A DNA stretch of 40,019 bases from Chromera velia (GCA_018398765.1 JAHBMJ010005768.1:16360-56378), one strand, 5' to 3'. Shown: positions 22,562 to 33,603, counted from the first letter of the stretch. The notes: generated by a model not told the origin, from the letters alone. A program made the numbers and translations.

Positions 22562-23241
22562 TTTAAATGTAAAAAGGAGAGAAATGTTCGGTGGAGATAC
22601 CTGGTTGGCACAGCGCAGTGCCTCAAAAAACTTCCGATCCTTTCTGTTGATTCTGAGCTCATCGAAGAGCTGATTCACATGTACAAGGATACCTTTCCCA
22701 ATGAAGAATAGAAAAACAGGTACATCAGCTTTCTGTTTTCAGAGCCTCCGTTTTTTTTTTTTTTCTACACATCTACATCTCTTACGCTATTTCCTCTTTG
22801 TCTGCTCCCACCCCCTCCCTTTTTTGCTTGTTTTTGCTACCTGATGACGCAGCTGTTTGTCTATAAAGGTTAGCCAGGTTTGTACCTTCATTTTTTTTTT
22901 CTCTTTACAGGTGGGCCAAGGTAAAGCCTACAGATGCAGGTGTGGAGAAAATACATAAGACGATCAGTCTCCTCAACGAGGCCCTAGAAGTCGTCTTCAG
23001 TGATTTATCTAAGCACACAGTCACCAACAAGGCCGGGAAGAGAGTCACCGTCTCAGTCACGGTCCTCCATCACTTTACGACCTCTTTGAATAACAGAATT
23101 GGATACGCGGAAGGAGAGGTAAGAAGGGCCACTGAAAAGGCCACTGCTAGGGCGGCCGCGGCAGCTGGGGCTGCTGCTACAGGCATGCAGGAGGGGGAGA
23201 GTGCAGGAAGAGGATACCGAAATGGAAGACGTTCAGGATGA
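22562..23241 (+). pseudogene. Doubtful coding relic of unknown type
   Basis: Two stretches look coding. One ends at a TAG at 22709-22711 ([20 protein letters not shown]). The other runs from about 22912 to 23241 (TISLLNEALEVVFSDLSKH, later an Ala-rich stretch). Joining 22720 to 22912 keeps frame across the TAG, but the splice sites (GTACAT and TTTACAG) do not match the GTNRG...GCAG pattern of the window's other genes. It may be a dead gene fragment carried in repeat DNA, or two chance frames. No family is recognised. Confidence 0.3.
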
Positions 23242-23339
23242 GAAGAGGGGACAGAAGGTACCACTCTGAAAAAGGTTGGCCTACTGGCAGCCATTAGGAG
23301 GGGCAAAGAGGTCATCCCCCTCCTCATTATTATGGTTAA

Positions 23340-23985
23340 AATAAGATAAAATTTCATAAAAATGATATTATTTACCCAATATTTTATTTTACACGCTCTA
23401 AGTCGGTGTACTACATGAATTAAAAGCTCTAGTCTTCATAAATTGCCCTAGAAACGTCCTAAAAGTTATGATTCTTTCATAAAAAAATGTTTTTCAAAAT
23501 ATGATAAAATATGAGGGAAATTAGTGACAAAATTCACTAAAAAAAAAAATATAACTAAAATATGACTATTCACTAGTTTTTTTTTACCATTTTTTTTCTT
23601 GTAAAATATATTAATTGAATGAATGGGAGTCAGTTCATTCAATTTGTGGGTATTTGTAGACTTGTGTAGCATTTTTTGTTTGTCCGCGTATAATATATAC
23701 AAAAAAATATAAACCCACAAAAAAAAAGTAAAATATGACTAAAATATGAATTTTTTATAATATTTCATCTATGAGTCGGTTTGTATAGATATAGTTGACT
23801 ATTTTAACTATAGCTATATATCTATAGTTTATAGTCATAATAGTCACTATTTACTATAATTATAGTTTAAAATAGTAAACTATTTCAACTATTTTTCATG
23901 CTGACAAAAATAGTCCACAATAATAACTATAACAAGTCATAATAGTCGACTATACCAACTATTTCAACTATTTTGACAGTTCATT
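23340..23985. repeat. AT-rich island with AAATATGA and AACTATTT repeats
   Basis: Very AT-rich. From about 23495 to 23760 it carries AAAATATGACTAAAATATGA-type motifs like those at 20.8-21.1 kb. From 23780 to 23970 it carries many short CTATTT and ATAGTC units in both orientations. It ends a few bases before the stop codon of the next minus-strand gene, so that gene's 3' UTR lies in it. Confidence 0.8.
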
Positions 23986-23993
23986 CATACAAC

Positions 23994-25023
23994 TCAGTCC
24001 TCATCCGAATCGAGACCAAAGAGGTCTTTAGGCTTTTCTTCCTCCCCACTGGCTGCTGCTGCAGCGCCTCCCTCTTTCTTTGCTTCCACAAAGACCCCAA
24101 ACCTCGCAAGGCAAGACCTGGTGTAGAAAATTGGTTCAACAAAAGGGGAGACAAGAGAAGGATGAATTTTCTTTTCACTTCGAAATTGAGAAACCAATTC
24201 TTCCCTCTCATCATCGTCCATCTCGAATACTTTCACTTTGTCTAATTCTGCTCGCCCCCCAAAAACGAACTCGACAAGAGAAGTGTAGTCAGCAGCACGG
24301 CCTTTCAGCACAGTAGCCGTGAAGCGCTCTCTCTTCAAGATCAACTCCATGCCAGCCAGGGTGTGGGCAACCTCACTGATCGTGACGTGCTGGAACGCTT
24401 CCAGCTTGGCACCCTTGCGCAAAATGGGTTCTCCCTTTTCCCCCTCAGCCGGAATCAGGTTGATCATCTCCTGCATATGCTCAAAGATCTCCTCTGCCTT
24501 CACTTTTCCCTTGAAGGTGTTGGCGAAAGAAGAGTTTCTGAGAACAGGGGGGAGAGCAGACAACGCAGTCAATCTCGTCAGCTCAACAGGGTCGGGCTTC
24601 TTCACAAAAATAAATTTCTTTGCGACGTCCACCATCTTGTCTCGATCAGACACCCAACTTGGATCTGTCGGAATGAACTCGTTCAGCTTTGCCTACAAAA
24701 AGAACAAGGAGGGAAAACGTTAGTTTTCAAATTGATAGTCAAATGAATTGAACACAGAAAACACTTGAAAGACGCTTGCAAAGATAGAGGTAAATCGAAG
24801 AACATACTTTCAGAAAGAAAACAGTAAATCGGGCAGAGAAAAATCAGAAAAACCTGAAAAAGGTAGATGAAAAAGCATGAGAGTCATATGAAAATCTTGA
24901 AGCCCTGACCTCATCAACAGGCTGAAGAAGCACAGTCGAGGCATTCTCCAGGGAGGGGTGGGTTTTCAGATCCTGGAACTTCGCCTTCCCCTCACTTCCG
25001 TTCTTCCCCCCTTCCCAAATGAT
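23994..25023 (-). CDS. Unrecognised acidic-tailed protein, 5' end missing
   Basis: I do not recognise this family. The last exon, 24692-23994, encodes 232 residues and a stop. An upstream exon, 25023-24910, joins it in phase 0 (donor GTCAGG, acceptor TTTGTAG) and adds 38 residues beginning IIWEGG. The upstream acceptor at 25024-25026 (GGGGCAG) is preceded by G-rich rather than pyrimidine-rich sequence, so that boundary is uncertain. The protein is mixed alpha/beta in character, soluble and rich in charged residues. It ends in an Ala-rich linker and a strongly acidic tail (LFGLDSDED), reminiscent of tails on cytosolic or nuclear factors. No start codon or 5' exon could be found; beyond 25.03 kb the DNA becomes AT-rich repeat. 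Either a long intron follows or the gene is truncated. Confidence 0.7.
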
Positions 25024-26300
25024 CTGCCCCCCCGAGTCCTTTGCCCGACCCCCCGACCCCCGAGTCCTTTACATAAAGTTAAATATGTAATAATTACCCC
25101 TGACCCCCCTCTTGTTATACATAAAAGTGTGTAACAATTAGTGTGCAATAATTCTAGACAAATCCACCGTTTCTGTCATGGCACCCTCCCTGCTCCTGTC
25201 TCTACTCTTTTTACCCCTACCTCCAGTGCTCAAAAGTTCTCTCTGTCGCGTTGCTGACGACACCATTGCTCCAAAAGTAATACCCTCAAACCGTCCTAAA
25301 CAAGAAGAAGAAGACGAAGATGAAACATGGAATTGATACACACTAAAATATGTAATAATGCATTCCTAAAAGTGATAGTTTGAATTAATGCACAATAAAG
25401 TATGTATTTAATGCATTCCTAAAAGTGACAGTTTGAATTAATGCACAATAAAATATGTATTTAATGCATTTCTAAAAGTCACTGTGATAGTTTGAATTAC
25501 TGCACACTAAAGTGTATACTAATTCATTCATCAAAATTCTATTAAAATATGTAACAAAACAATATGTAACAAAACATTAATTTTAAAAAAAGTGATCGTG
25601 TAACCCTACAGGATTGGTGTAGCGTAAAAGACCGTCTAAGTGTGATCTGTAAAGTTTTAAAGTGAAATAAAGTTTAAATCTGGTTTAAGTCTGTAGACTC
25701 TAAAATATAACTTTTGAAACGCTCTTTAATTTTTTTTTGACATATATTGAAAAATGTTTTAAAAGGCTAAACAATCCTAAACAACATATCAATCTGTTCA
25801 AGCTTTTTATTCTTAAAGTTTTAAAACCAAAGAAGTTTTAAAGTGTAAAGTCTGTGGTCAGACTTTATTATAAAAATAACTTTATAGATCATACCCTAGA
25901 TCATATCTGGAAGGCCGTACCACAGTAGCGTTGCCTCTAGCTAGCGTTGCCTTCTATTAAAGGTCCTTAACGAGCTCAGATTTGGGGTTGAAAAGCAAAT
26001 TTCAAGGCTGAGATTTGATTTAGATTTGATATAAAATCGATATATCATTGTAAATTTGACTAGAGATTTGATAGCGGGGTCTAGACAGGTCTTCTCAGAT
26101 CGACAGCCAGATTTGATTGGAGGTTCAAGTTAAGTGTACCCTAAAATCAAATCAAATCAAACGGTTTCAAACCTGAACACTACTGACTGACACATATAAT
26201 GTGACTTTTTTTTTATTATTAATGAATTTATTATTAATCTCTACTATAATGTTTATCATTGTTTAACTTAGTGTAATTATTTATATCACTTATTCATCAT
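25024..26300. repeat. AT-rich island with 53-bp minisatellite
   Basis: AT-rich DNA. At about 25341-25510 roughly three copies of a 53-bp unit occur (core ATGCATTCCTAAAAGTGA), degrading at both ends. G/C-run duplications (GGACTCGGGGG type, minus strand) lie at 25035-25070. The remainder has no gene. It could be one long intron of the preceding minus-strand gene or an insertion. Confidence 0.75.
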
Positions 26301-27290
26301 TATCATACGCCATCGTTGTCTGCCTAGACTAGTGGCCTAGCCTTCGAGACTTCCAACGTTCGGCAAGAGACAAGCTTGGCAGCCCTCCCCCAGAGGAGAA
26401 AGCACATGCAAAAACACGACAAATAACCCCCAGCGGCTCAAAAGGGGCTTGTCCTGAAGTATGAGAAAAGGTTGGCTTTAAATGCTGGTCTGTAGGATTA
26501 AAAGGTGGCCGGGGGGAACCAAGCTACCCGCCTTCTTCTATCCCACCTCTCTCTTAGCATTCTTTTTCTCTTTTTCTTTATTCTCTTTGCTTTTCCCCGA
26601 CTGGTGTTCAAATATTGGGAAACTTACGCCATCACAGCCGTCCTGAAGTGCTCCATGGCGGGTGCATACGTGTGACTTGCGGTCCTGACCCAGGTGAAAA
26701 ACCCCCATCGAGTCATGCCCCCAGATTTTCGCCGTCTCCTCCGATTTTCTTCTTCTACACAGCACCGCCTTTTCAAAAACTGGCTGCGGCCGTGAGCGCG
26801 GCTTGTCTGGTCGGTATTGAAGGAAGGGGGAAACCTAGAAGGCTGGCATCTACCCCCAGGCATGCGAAGTCATGGGCACTGCCGTGTTTGCCATGGTTCT
26901 GGATCTGAGCGGAATAGAGAGCTCAGCTTGCAGGCGTCTCCTCAGTTGGTTGAAGCTCCAAGTTATGGGTGTTTTGCTTCTTCTGCTTGCTCTGTGGTTG
27001 TCCTTTTGGAGCACCGCTGCTTGTTTCGGAGTGAGGGAACACTTGGCGACTCTGGGGGCCTCAACTGCGTCAAGAGACTGGGGGAACAAGAAGTTTGCAA
27101 AGCCGTCTCCGACTGTTGCAGAAGAACTTTTGAAGCTTATAGTGTTGGGAGCTGGTAGCCTTCTACGGCCATATGGGGCTGCCTGCTTGTTTGTCTACTC
27201 CTCCGCACCCACGCCAAAGCCTGAAAACGATCGATCGACTCGCAGCATCTGCCGCCAATGGCTGCCGCTTTGGCTTTGCCGCTTATTAAA
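26301..27290. other. GC-neutral patch between AT-rich islands, no secure gene
   Basis: Normal composition returns here. Overlapping plus-strand open frames exist (the longest is 26872-27336, with one hydrophobic segment LLLLLALWLSFW), but none has a motif or supporting splice sites, and their 3' end runs into AT-rich DNA. I list the region as a place where a small gene may have been missed, not as a gene. Confidence 0.4.
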
Positions 27291-28497
27291 AAAAATAATA
27301 GAAAATTTATTAGAAAATTTAAAGCTATATATTTGAGTCTAGATATGAGTGGTATATTAATTAATCATATCAATTCAATTATAAATAATTCAAATTAATG
27401 CGACAGTGCTCTAGGGCACCACTAATCACTAATCACTAATTCATATAAAAACCTATATAGTGAGAAACTAGTTCACCCATTATAAATGTAGACTCAGTCA
27501 GATTAATTGCCACGATAGTATATAGCCTTTCTCCAGACAAACCAAACAAGGGACCCTGCAGACGGTCCGAACCAAGCTAGCTAGCAAGAAAAAAGCATGC
27601 ATGCATGCATGCATGCATGCATGCAGCATGCATGTCGATCAACAGTCGATCGGCAGGCCGAGCTCGCAACCAACCCTCGGGGTTCTCCGTCGATCGAGTC
27701 TCAGATCTTTGCAGTCTCAGAGGCTCTCTCTCTCTCTCTCTCTCTCTTTCCCTTCTCTGTGTGTGAGTGAGAGAGAGAGAGAGAGAGGGAGTCTTCTGAA
27801 GGATCAGGCAGTGTGGATAGACAAAAAAAGGAACGCCATTTGAGGAGAAGACAAGACAAAGGAAGAGATCACATGCAGATAAGAAACACATTTGACTCGC
27901 CCCCTCTCATTCTTCTTCCCTCTATGTCTTCTGCAGTACGTATCATCCCGCGGCCCACCACCATGCAACCTCCATGCATAATTAATGCGAACAACAACCG
28001 ACTGCATGCATCGATCATCAACATCTCATCTCACCAGTACTCAACCATGCAGACGGAACTGCCCCCGGTCCTGCTCTCTCTGTCTGCCAGCCAATTAAAC
28101 CAAAAGAGGCTCTATGCATACAGAAGAGCGATGAGGCCCGTGCACGCACAAACGTTGATTGATCGAAATCTTTTCAATCACACAACCCAAAAAACGAATC
28201 TCCACGCAAACAGACGAACAGACAGTATAATTCAAAACAGACTCTCTCACTCACTCACTCACTCACTCATCCACCACCCGTCGACCCAAGAAATCTCGCT
28301 CATCCGTCCGTTCATTCCTTCTTAATTCATCCCTGAGGGCAGGCAGAGGGGAGATCCCGACACCCAAACGAAGCCATGCAGCCATGCAGGGCTGTACCCA
28401 CTACTAGATTTAAAGATGTACCATAGCACTTGTTGGTTTGGAGTTAACTCATCTGATCGAATTATCTTCTCAACCACACACGCTTCACACCTTCCGT
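27291..28497. repeat. Intergenic with CATG palindrome tract and CT/GA hairpin
   Basis: Bases 27291-27500 are AT-rich. 27595-27634 is a self-complementary CATG run. A (CT)n block at about 27724-27748 faces a (GA)n block at about 27768-27788, able to form a hairpin. (ACTC)n is at about 28245-28270. No gene is seen. The right end would hold the 3' UTR of the next minus-strand gene. Confidence 0.8.
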
Positions 28498-29444
28498 CTA
28501 CGAGTCGGAGGCAGACGGCGCAGGTTGATCGCGCACCGCCGACTTGGGGTGAGAGGCAGAGGCAGAAACAGAAGAAGCAGACTGCCCCCCTGTTTTCTCT
28601 TCCTCCTCCTCGCCCCCCACCTCCACGTCTTCTGCCTCGCCCTCCTTCCCCCCGGCAGCCTCTGAGTCAGCCTTCCCTGTGGCCGTCTCCTTTCTGCCCG
28701 GCCTTCTCCGACAGCAACCAGCACAGCAACAGATCATCGAAGCCGCAACCACCACCCCCACACAGAGCAGGTACGAGACGATGGCCCCCCAGTGGGCGAC
28801 ATCAAACCTCTCAGCGCTGTGCCCCAATCTGACCATCCAGTCCCAGCACCAATTATCATACGCAGTGGCAGATGGGCCGGGCGGGTTGGACAGCGACCCG
28901 CACGGCATCGTCACCCAGCGCCTATCCCTGTCTGCGGTGTAAGTACACGGAGAATGTATAGGCCCTTCACCCATAAGAGTGCTCATAAAGAAGCCCACAA
29001 CAAAGGTGACGATAGCAGCAACGGTGATCAAACCAGCCAGAGCTCGAGTCAGAAAGGGGAAATATCGCTCCTTGACTGAATCGAGAGGGCCAAAGAAGAG
29101 AACGAGCACATAGGAGACAGAGACGGCGAACGTCAAAACCAGAGGGGTCGCAATGCGTCTGGACGTGGCAGCTCGGGCGTCCACCACATCCGAATATCCG
29201 CACAGCCAAGGACTGCGCACATGTCCATTGCTGTCCAGAGCCTTCTCAAACGACGAGTTGGGCCACGCTTTACTTTCAGCGCTCCGGGGGGAACTTCACG
29301 TGACCAGCCGTCGAAAGGGTTATACAGAGAGGCCACGATCAAGAGAATGAAGCCGATCAGGGAAGCCAGAAGGGCTGGGAGGGTAAGCAAAAGAGCCGCC
29401 TTCTTCAACGAAGGCCAGGGCCACTCACGCGAAACGTTCCTCAT
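28498..29444 (-). CDS. Four-TM membrane protein with acidic cytosolic tail, frame broken
   Basis: The start ATG is at 29444. Four hydrophobic segments are visible: residues about 16-40 (LLLTLPALLASLIGFILLIV), then TFAVSVSYVLVLFFG, then GLITVAAIVTFVVGFF, and finally a segment running into CCCAGCC, a likely palmitoylated cluster. The loop before TM4 has Cys and Trp (WCWDW). The C-terminus is Glu, Ser and Ala-rich and disordered. The layout resembles claudin/PMP22-like tetraspans, but no family signature is seen. The frame changes by one base around a six-C run (plus-strand G run 29286-29291). One extra C would give 315 residues with good flow (AESKAWPNSSFEKALDSNG). A 92-bp intron (29304-29213) is an alternative, but its donor GTCACG breaks the GTNRG rule of this window. 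This is a real gene, or a recent pseudogene. Confidence 0.72.
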
Positions 29445-30060
29445 CCTGACTGACTGGACAGATTGCGAGAGAGAGGATAAAACACAAGCGGAAGACGAGA
29501 CGGAGTGGTTAAAAGAACGTGCCCTCTGTATCCTGCAGTACGTCGTGAGATAACTTGTGGAATGGTACTGTGTGATTGTACAGACTTTGCAAAAATTTGG
29601 GCGATGCGACTTTGCAGAAAGCCATCACTTTTCAATCTGCGATGCACTGAGGAGGATTGAAGACGTTGCGACGCGCGGTGACCGTCGACAGTGACTCCAC
29701 ACTGCATGGCGGATATATGGACGGATCGCGCGCGCGTGCATGAGGGCCGCGGGGACCTTAAAATTTGTGCCCCCCCATATATATTCATATGAGCTGAATG
29801 CGCGCGCGCGTCCGACAGGCGCGCGGCCCCGGCGGCTTCGGTGTGAGAGAAAGGAAAGGAAAAGAGGCATACAGAATCATATCAGAATAGGAAAGACATG
29901 GAGGTAGATCTCTAGAAGGAAGAGGGGGAAAGAAGGAGACGGCTAAAGGGACGGTCTAGATGGTCAGATGGAGAAGTTCCAGGAGAACGACGTAGAATGC
30001 ATGTTTGTGTTAGTGTAGTTTCAATGGTGAGTGTGAGAGGGGCATAGAGGGGTATATGAT
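29445..30060. promoter_or_regulatory. Upstream region of the four-TM gene with CGCG palindromes
   Basis: Contains GC-rich self-complementary clusters (GATCGCGCGCGCGTGC at about 29726 and ATGCGCGCGCGCGTCC at about 29799) with an AT patch between them. It lies 250-390 bp upstream of the minus-strand start codon, so it is a promoter candidate by position. No other gene is seen. Confidence 0.5.
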
Positions 30061-31600
30061 GGTGCATACATGAATGTAGAGCATTGCACTACAGCACCCT
30101 ACAAATTAACGTCACGAAACAAGAAAGCGACATGCAATTCAAAACTCTTATAATGTTATGACCCCTAGTACGACCTACCATTTCTCAGTATATACTCCTT
30201 AGTAATACCTCCCTTAACATCATTCATTTAGCCAGGTATAGCCGGGTATGATTAAAAAAAAACTTTTAGACATTATTAATCATAATTGTATGATCGTTAT
30301 TCTAAGCTAGTCAAATTATTAAAGTTGATGCAATTCAATTTAATTTAGCTATAGATATAAAATTAAGAAAGGGAAATCTGGAAATTTATCACCATATGGA
30401 CGCATACCTACAAATTACTACAAATACCAGTTATGTTATTATACATGGATAAATATTATATATATACACGGCATGCATGACAAAACCTTTAATCACCTTA
30501 TATAAGCTTCTAGATACGCTTTTTATTAAGTTTTTAAGGTTAAATTTAAGGCTATAAACCAGAGGGGGCACTAGCTTAGGCTGCTTAGAACTGCTTAGAA
30601 CATAAGTCCTAAGAAAACCCATCCTCTTCAGACTCTTCTATATCCTCGTACGTCTACTGAATATTTTATGCTGGCGGGCCCCGAGGGCGGGGTCTGATAC
30701 CTCAGCTTAGGCTGGGGAACGCCCCGCCCTGCTAGCTCTGGCGACAGATAGATATAGCGGGAAGGCCCTAGGGCGGAACATATCAATCAATCAATCAATC
30801 AAAAAATTATCTGGTAGTTGTTTCAATCTAGATTCTATTTGATAAATGATGATCGAATGAATTATTAACATTATTTTATTTGAAAAAATTAATGAATAAA
30901 TCAAGCTGTACTAAATTTTCAAACATCACGTACTATCACGCATACTAAGTAGTGAGTCAATGTTTTTCACTGTCACCTTTTCAGCCTAGCTTTCAGCGTA
31001 TTGTGATTACTGGAACCACAAAGCCTAGCAAAAAGTTATATAACCAAAATACCAAACAGAATCCCGAAAGAAAGGTTGAGACCAAAGCAAAAATGGAAAG
31101 ACTTTTGACTGCAAACATGCGGATAAAACTTCACAAACGCATGAACAACTTGAAGTGGACCCTGCACATAATTCACCAAAGCCGCTGATAACATACCCAT
31201 GCATGAACTCAATTGAACCCGGGGTTGATCTACCAACAAATTTCAAAACCGCTTTGAACATCACAGGGCCTTGTCATACATGAACAGCGAAGGCTGCACA
31301 GAGAGCGTACTGCAGAAACAGGTCGGAAGAGAAAGAGGGAAAAGCCATACTTCGTTCTGTCGTTTTCAGAAAGCACACAAAACACATCGGTCGCCATTGT
31401 ATAAACAAACAAACGATCGATTTTTCTCGACGTACAGTTCAATATAGACTCCCGGTGGGTGTCCATGCACAGAAAAACCGACGACACAGATGTCTCGTAA
31501 GAGAGCTCCCCCGCTTCTTCTTCGGTGCCCCTGATTCGATTTGTATCCCCTGCAATGTCGACTCAGTGACACCTGCTCATAAGGAGACGGTTGCACCGAG
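30061..31600. repeat. AT-rich island, GC hairpin and intergenic DNA
   Basis: AT-rich from 30061 to 30960. A GC-rich hairpin interrupts it, with 9-bp arms at 30684-30692 (AGGGCGGGG) and 30722-30730. An AATC tetramer run is at 30783-30802. From 30960 to 31600 the composition is mixed, without a recognised gene. The end includes the 3' flank of the next gene and one copy of a 23-bp duplication at 31571-31593. Confidence 0.7.
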
Positions 31601-31627
31601 TTAGACCTGCTCATAAGGAGACGGTTG
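31571..31627. repeat. 23-bp tandem duplication at the 3' end of the four-TM gene
   Basis: The sequence ACCTGCTCATAAGGAGACGG plus TTG occurs at 31571-31593 and 31605-31627, a 34-bp offset. The right copy encodes the C-terminal residues of the four-TM protein. The left copy lies just past the stop, in a different frame. Confidence 0.9.
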
Positions 31628-32149
31628 TGCCGGAACGTCCTTCTCCAGAGCCTGAGGGGGGGCAGAGGGCTCTGTGGCCACAGTGGGTGCGGGGGATTCG
31701 TTCATGACGACCAGCCCTCCGTTTCTCTCCACCGTCTCCACAGCGTCCCTCATTCTCTGGGCCTCCTCGAAGGCACGCATGCGGGCAAGACGGCGTCTGC
31801 CCATCCCGTCAGCGATACGGTAGGCCCGGTAGGCAAACACGCTGTATAAAGCCAAACCCAGGACGCTGCAGACAGACAGACAGACAGTCAGGCCGGCAGG
31901 ATCAGATCAGAGTGCAGTAGATGCATGCAACATGAATGAGTCCATGGAATTTGAATGCAGTCGACGCACGCGTCCATCTATCTGAAAGAGGTGCTGAGAA
32001 GAGAGAACCGGGAAGCCGCACCGCCAGAGAGAGTCTCTGCTGCGTATGTGTTGGCATTCTCTTCAATCCGACAGACAAACGAAGGGAATGCAGGCTCAAG
32101 TGATTCCATGTGCACCTGACCTGGAAGGTCTCTCTCTCTCTCTCTCCCT

Positions 32150-32203
<54 letters not shown>

Positions 32204-32448
32204 CNNNNNNNNNNNNNNNNNNNNNNNNNNNNNNNNNNNNNNNNNNNNNNNNNNNNNNNNNNNNNNNNNNNNNNNNNNNNNNNNNNNNNNNNNNNNNNNN
32301 NNNNNNNNNNNNNNNNNNNNNNNNNNNNNNNNNNNNNNNNNNNNNNNNNNNNNNNNNNNNNNNNNNNNNNNNNNNNNNNNNNNNNNNNNNNNNNNNNNNN
32401 NNNNNNNNNNNNNNNNNNNNNNNNNNNNNNNNNNNNNNNNNNNNNNNN

Positions 32449-32483
<35 letters not shown>

Positions 32484-33603
32484 GTGTGTCTGTATGTGTT
32501 TGCGCAAAAGATGACAGTCACCGAAAGAAGAAAGACTCTGAGATGGAAGGCTGCTCTGTGAGAAGGAAACGAAAGAGAAAACAAAACGCATTCCGAGGAG
32601 GGAGAACACGATGCCCTCGGGGGAGAGCGCTTAAATTTAGCTCTGTGATCATATTTCACGCGAGTGCAGCTGCCCTTCGACCTCCTCTGGCCAATTTTCG
32701 AAAACAGACACGAGAAGCAGCCCACCTGACGGCGAATGTTGCCCATCCGAAGACAACTTTGAGCTCATGCTCGATTAGACCATCGTAGTATGAGAGCATA
32801 ACGTGCAGGGGCAAACTTCCGAGCCAGTACACTGCGCCAAGCAGGTGCCCGTAGGCGACGGCCCACCAGAAGTCGTTGTTGGAGAAGCAGAGATAGCATC
32901 CTGCAAGTGTGGTCAGCACAGCAGTCTCTTGCTTTCACATCAGAAAGAGAAGAAAGGAGCACCACCGGCCTTCGCAAGAAGAGGGGAAGTGCAACTGGAC
33001 GAAAACGGACAGGAGGTAGAGAGGGGGAAGGGAAAAGAAAGAAGGGGGCTCGGGGACAGAGGGGGCAGGATAGTAACAAGAAACAGGGAAGGGCAAAGGG
33101 GGGAAAGAGAGTGGAATGGAGGTGGTGGAGGAATGAGGTCGGCGTGTAGGTGGAAATGATGGGGGAAAAGTAAGGGGACTGGGGGGAGTTAGGAGACTCG
33201 AGTTAGGAGATTCACAATCAAGGGAGCCGGGTGGAAAGAGAGAATTCACAAGAGGGGAGGAAGAAAGATACGCAGGGCGAGGAGTATCGCAGAGGACAGG
33301 CAAGCGCTCAGGTGGGAGCCTTGCAGTCATATTGCGGGTCTGCAACCGACCGGAAAGGGCCATCGCTGTGTTGATGAGGGATACGATAGAGAAGAGAAGG
33401 TTGTAGATCACCGCGATCCAGTGCCCGACAATGAGGGCGATGAATCCGAAGACGATGTAGAAGAGAGAGAACCCGATGGCCCCCCAGAAGTAGGGGATGC
33501 TCTTCTTCTCATACTCAGTGTGGGGGAACTTTTCGGGTCCAGATGAAGGGGTCTGGACAGTCACCGCATTGGGAGACGGCGTCGCGGCAGGCTGGGCAGA
33601 CAT
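31601..33603 (-). CDS. Four-TM membrane protein with C-terminal YEQV motif (3 exons)
   Basis: Minus-strand exons 33603-33351, 32900-32726 and 31865-31601 give 230 residues. Donors are GTCGGT and GTGGGC, both acceptors end GCAG, and phases are 1 and 2. The start ATG at 33603 is preceded by an in-frame GTG only, so 33603 is preferred. Hydrophobic segments lie at about residues 39-60, 62-83, 95-120 and 132-155; the last one is completed only by splicing exons 2 and 3. The N-terminal 38 residues are Ser, Pro and Thr-rich. The C-terminal 70 residues are charged, with a helical Arg/Glu-rich start (GRRRLARMRAFEEAQRMRD), and end SPYEQV. YEQV fits the YxxPhi adaptor-sorting pattern, so cycling through endomembranes is inferred. 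The family is unknown; MARVEL- or SCAMP-like layouts are alternatives I could not confirm. Intron 2 contains the 244-N gap. Confidence 0.8.
32129..32492. repeat. CT and TG microsatellites flanking a 244-N gap
   Basis: (CT)n runs from about 32129 to 32204, N fills 32205-32448, and (TG)n runs from 32449 to about 32492. All of it lies in intron 2 of the four-TM gene. The gap length is probably not real, and the gap may hide more dinucleotide repeat. Confidence 0.96.

Noticed and set aside
21776-22678. Ser-Ile-His-Pro repeat protein on the minus strand
   Set aside because: A translation of the GGAT satellite; no start context, no splice support, and the repeat period explains it.
22709-22711. 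Stop-codon recoding (TAG read as an amino acid)
   Set aside because: The well-supported genes show no in-frame TAG, so recoding is not supported; decay of a fragment is simpler.
26872-27336. 154-codon plus-strand frame with a hydrophobic stretch
   Set aside because: No motif or splice support; its end runs into AT-rich repeat. Kept only as a note on the region.
29213-29304. 92-bp intron in the first four-TM gene
   Set aside because: The frame works, but donor GTCACG lacks the +5 G seen in all other introns and the acceptor has no pyrimidine tract. A homopolymer error is preferred, though not proved.
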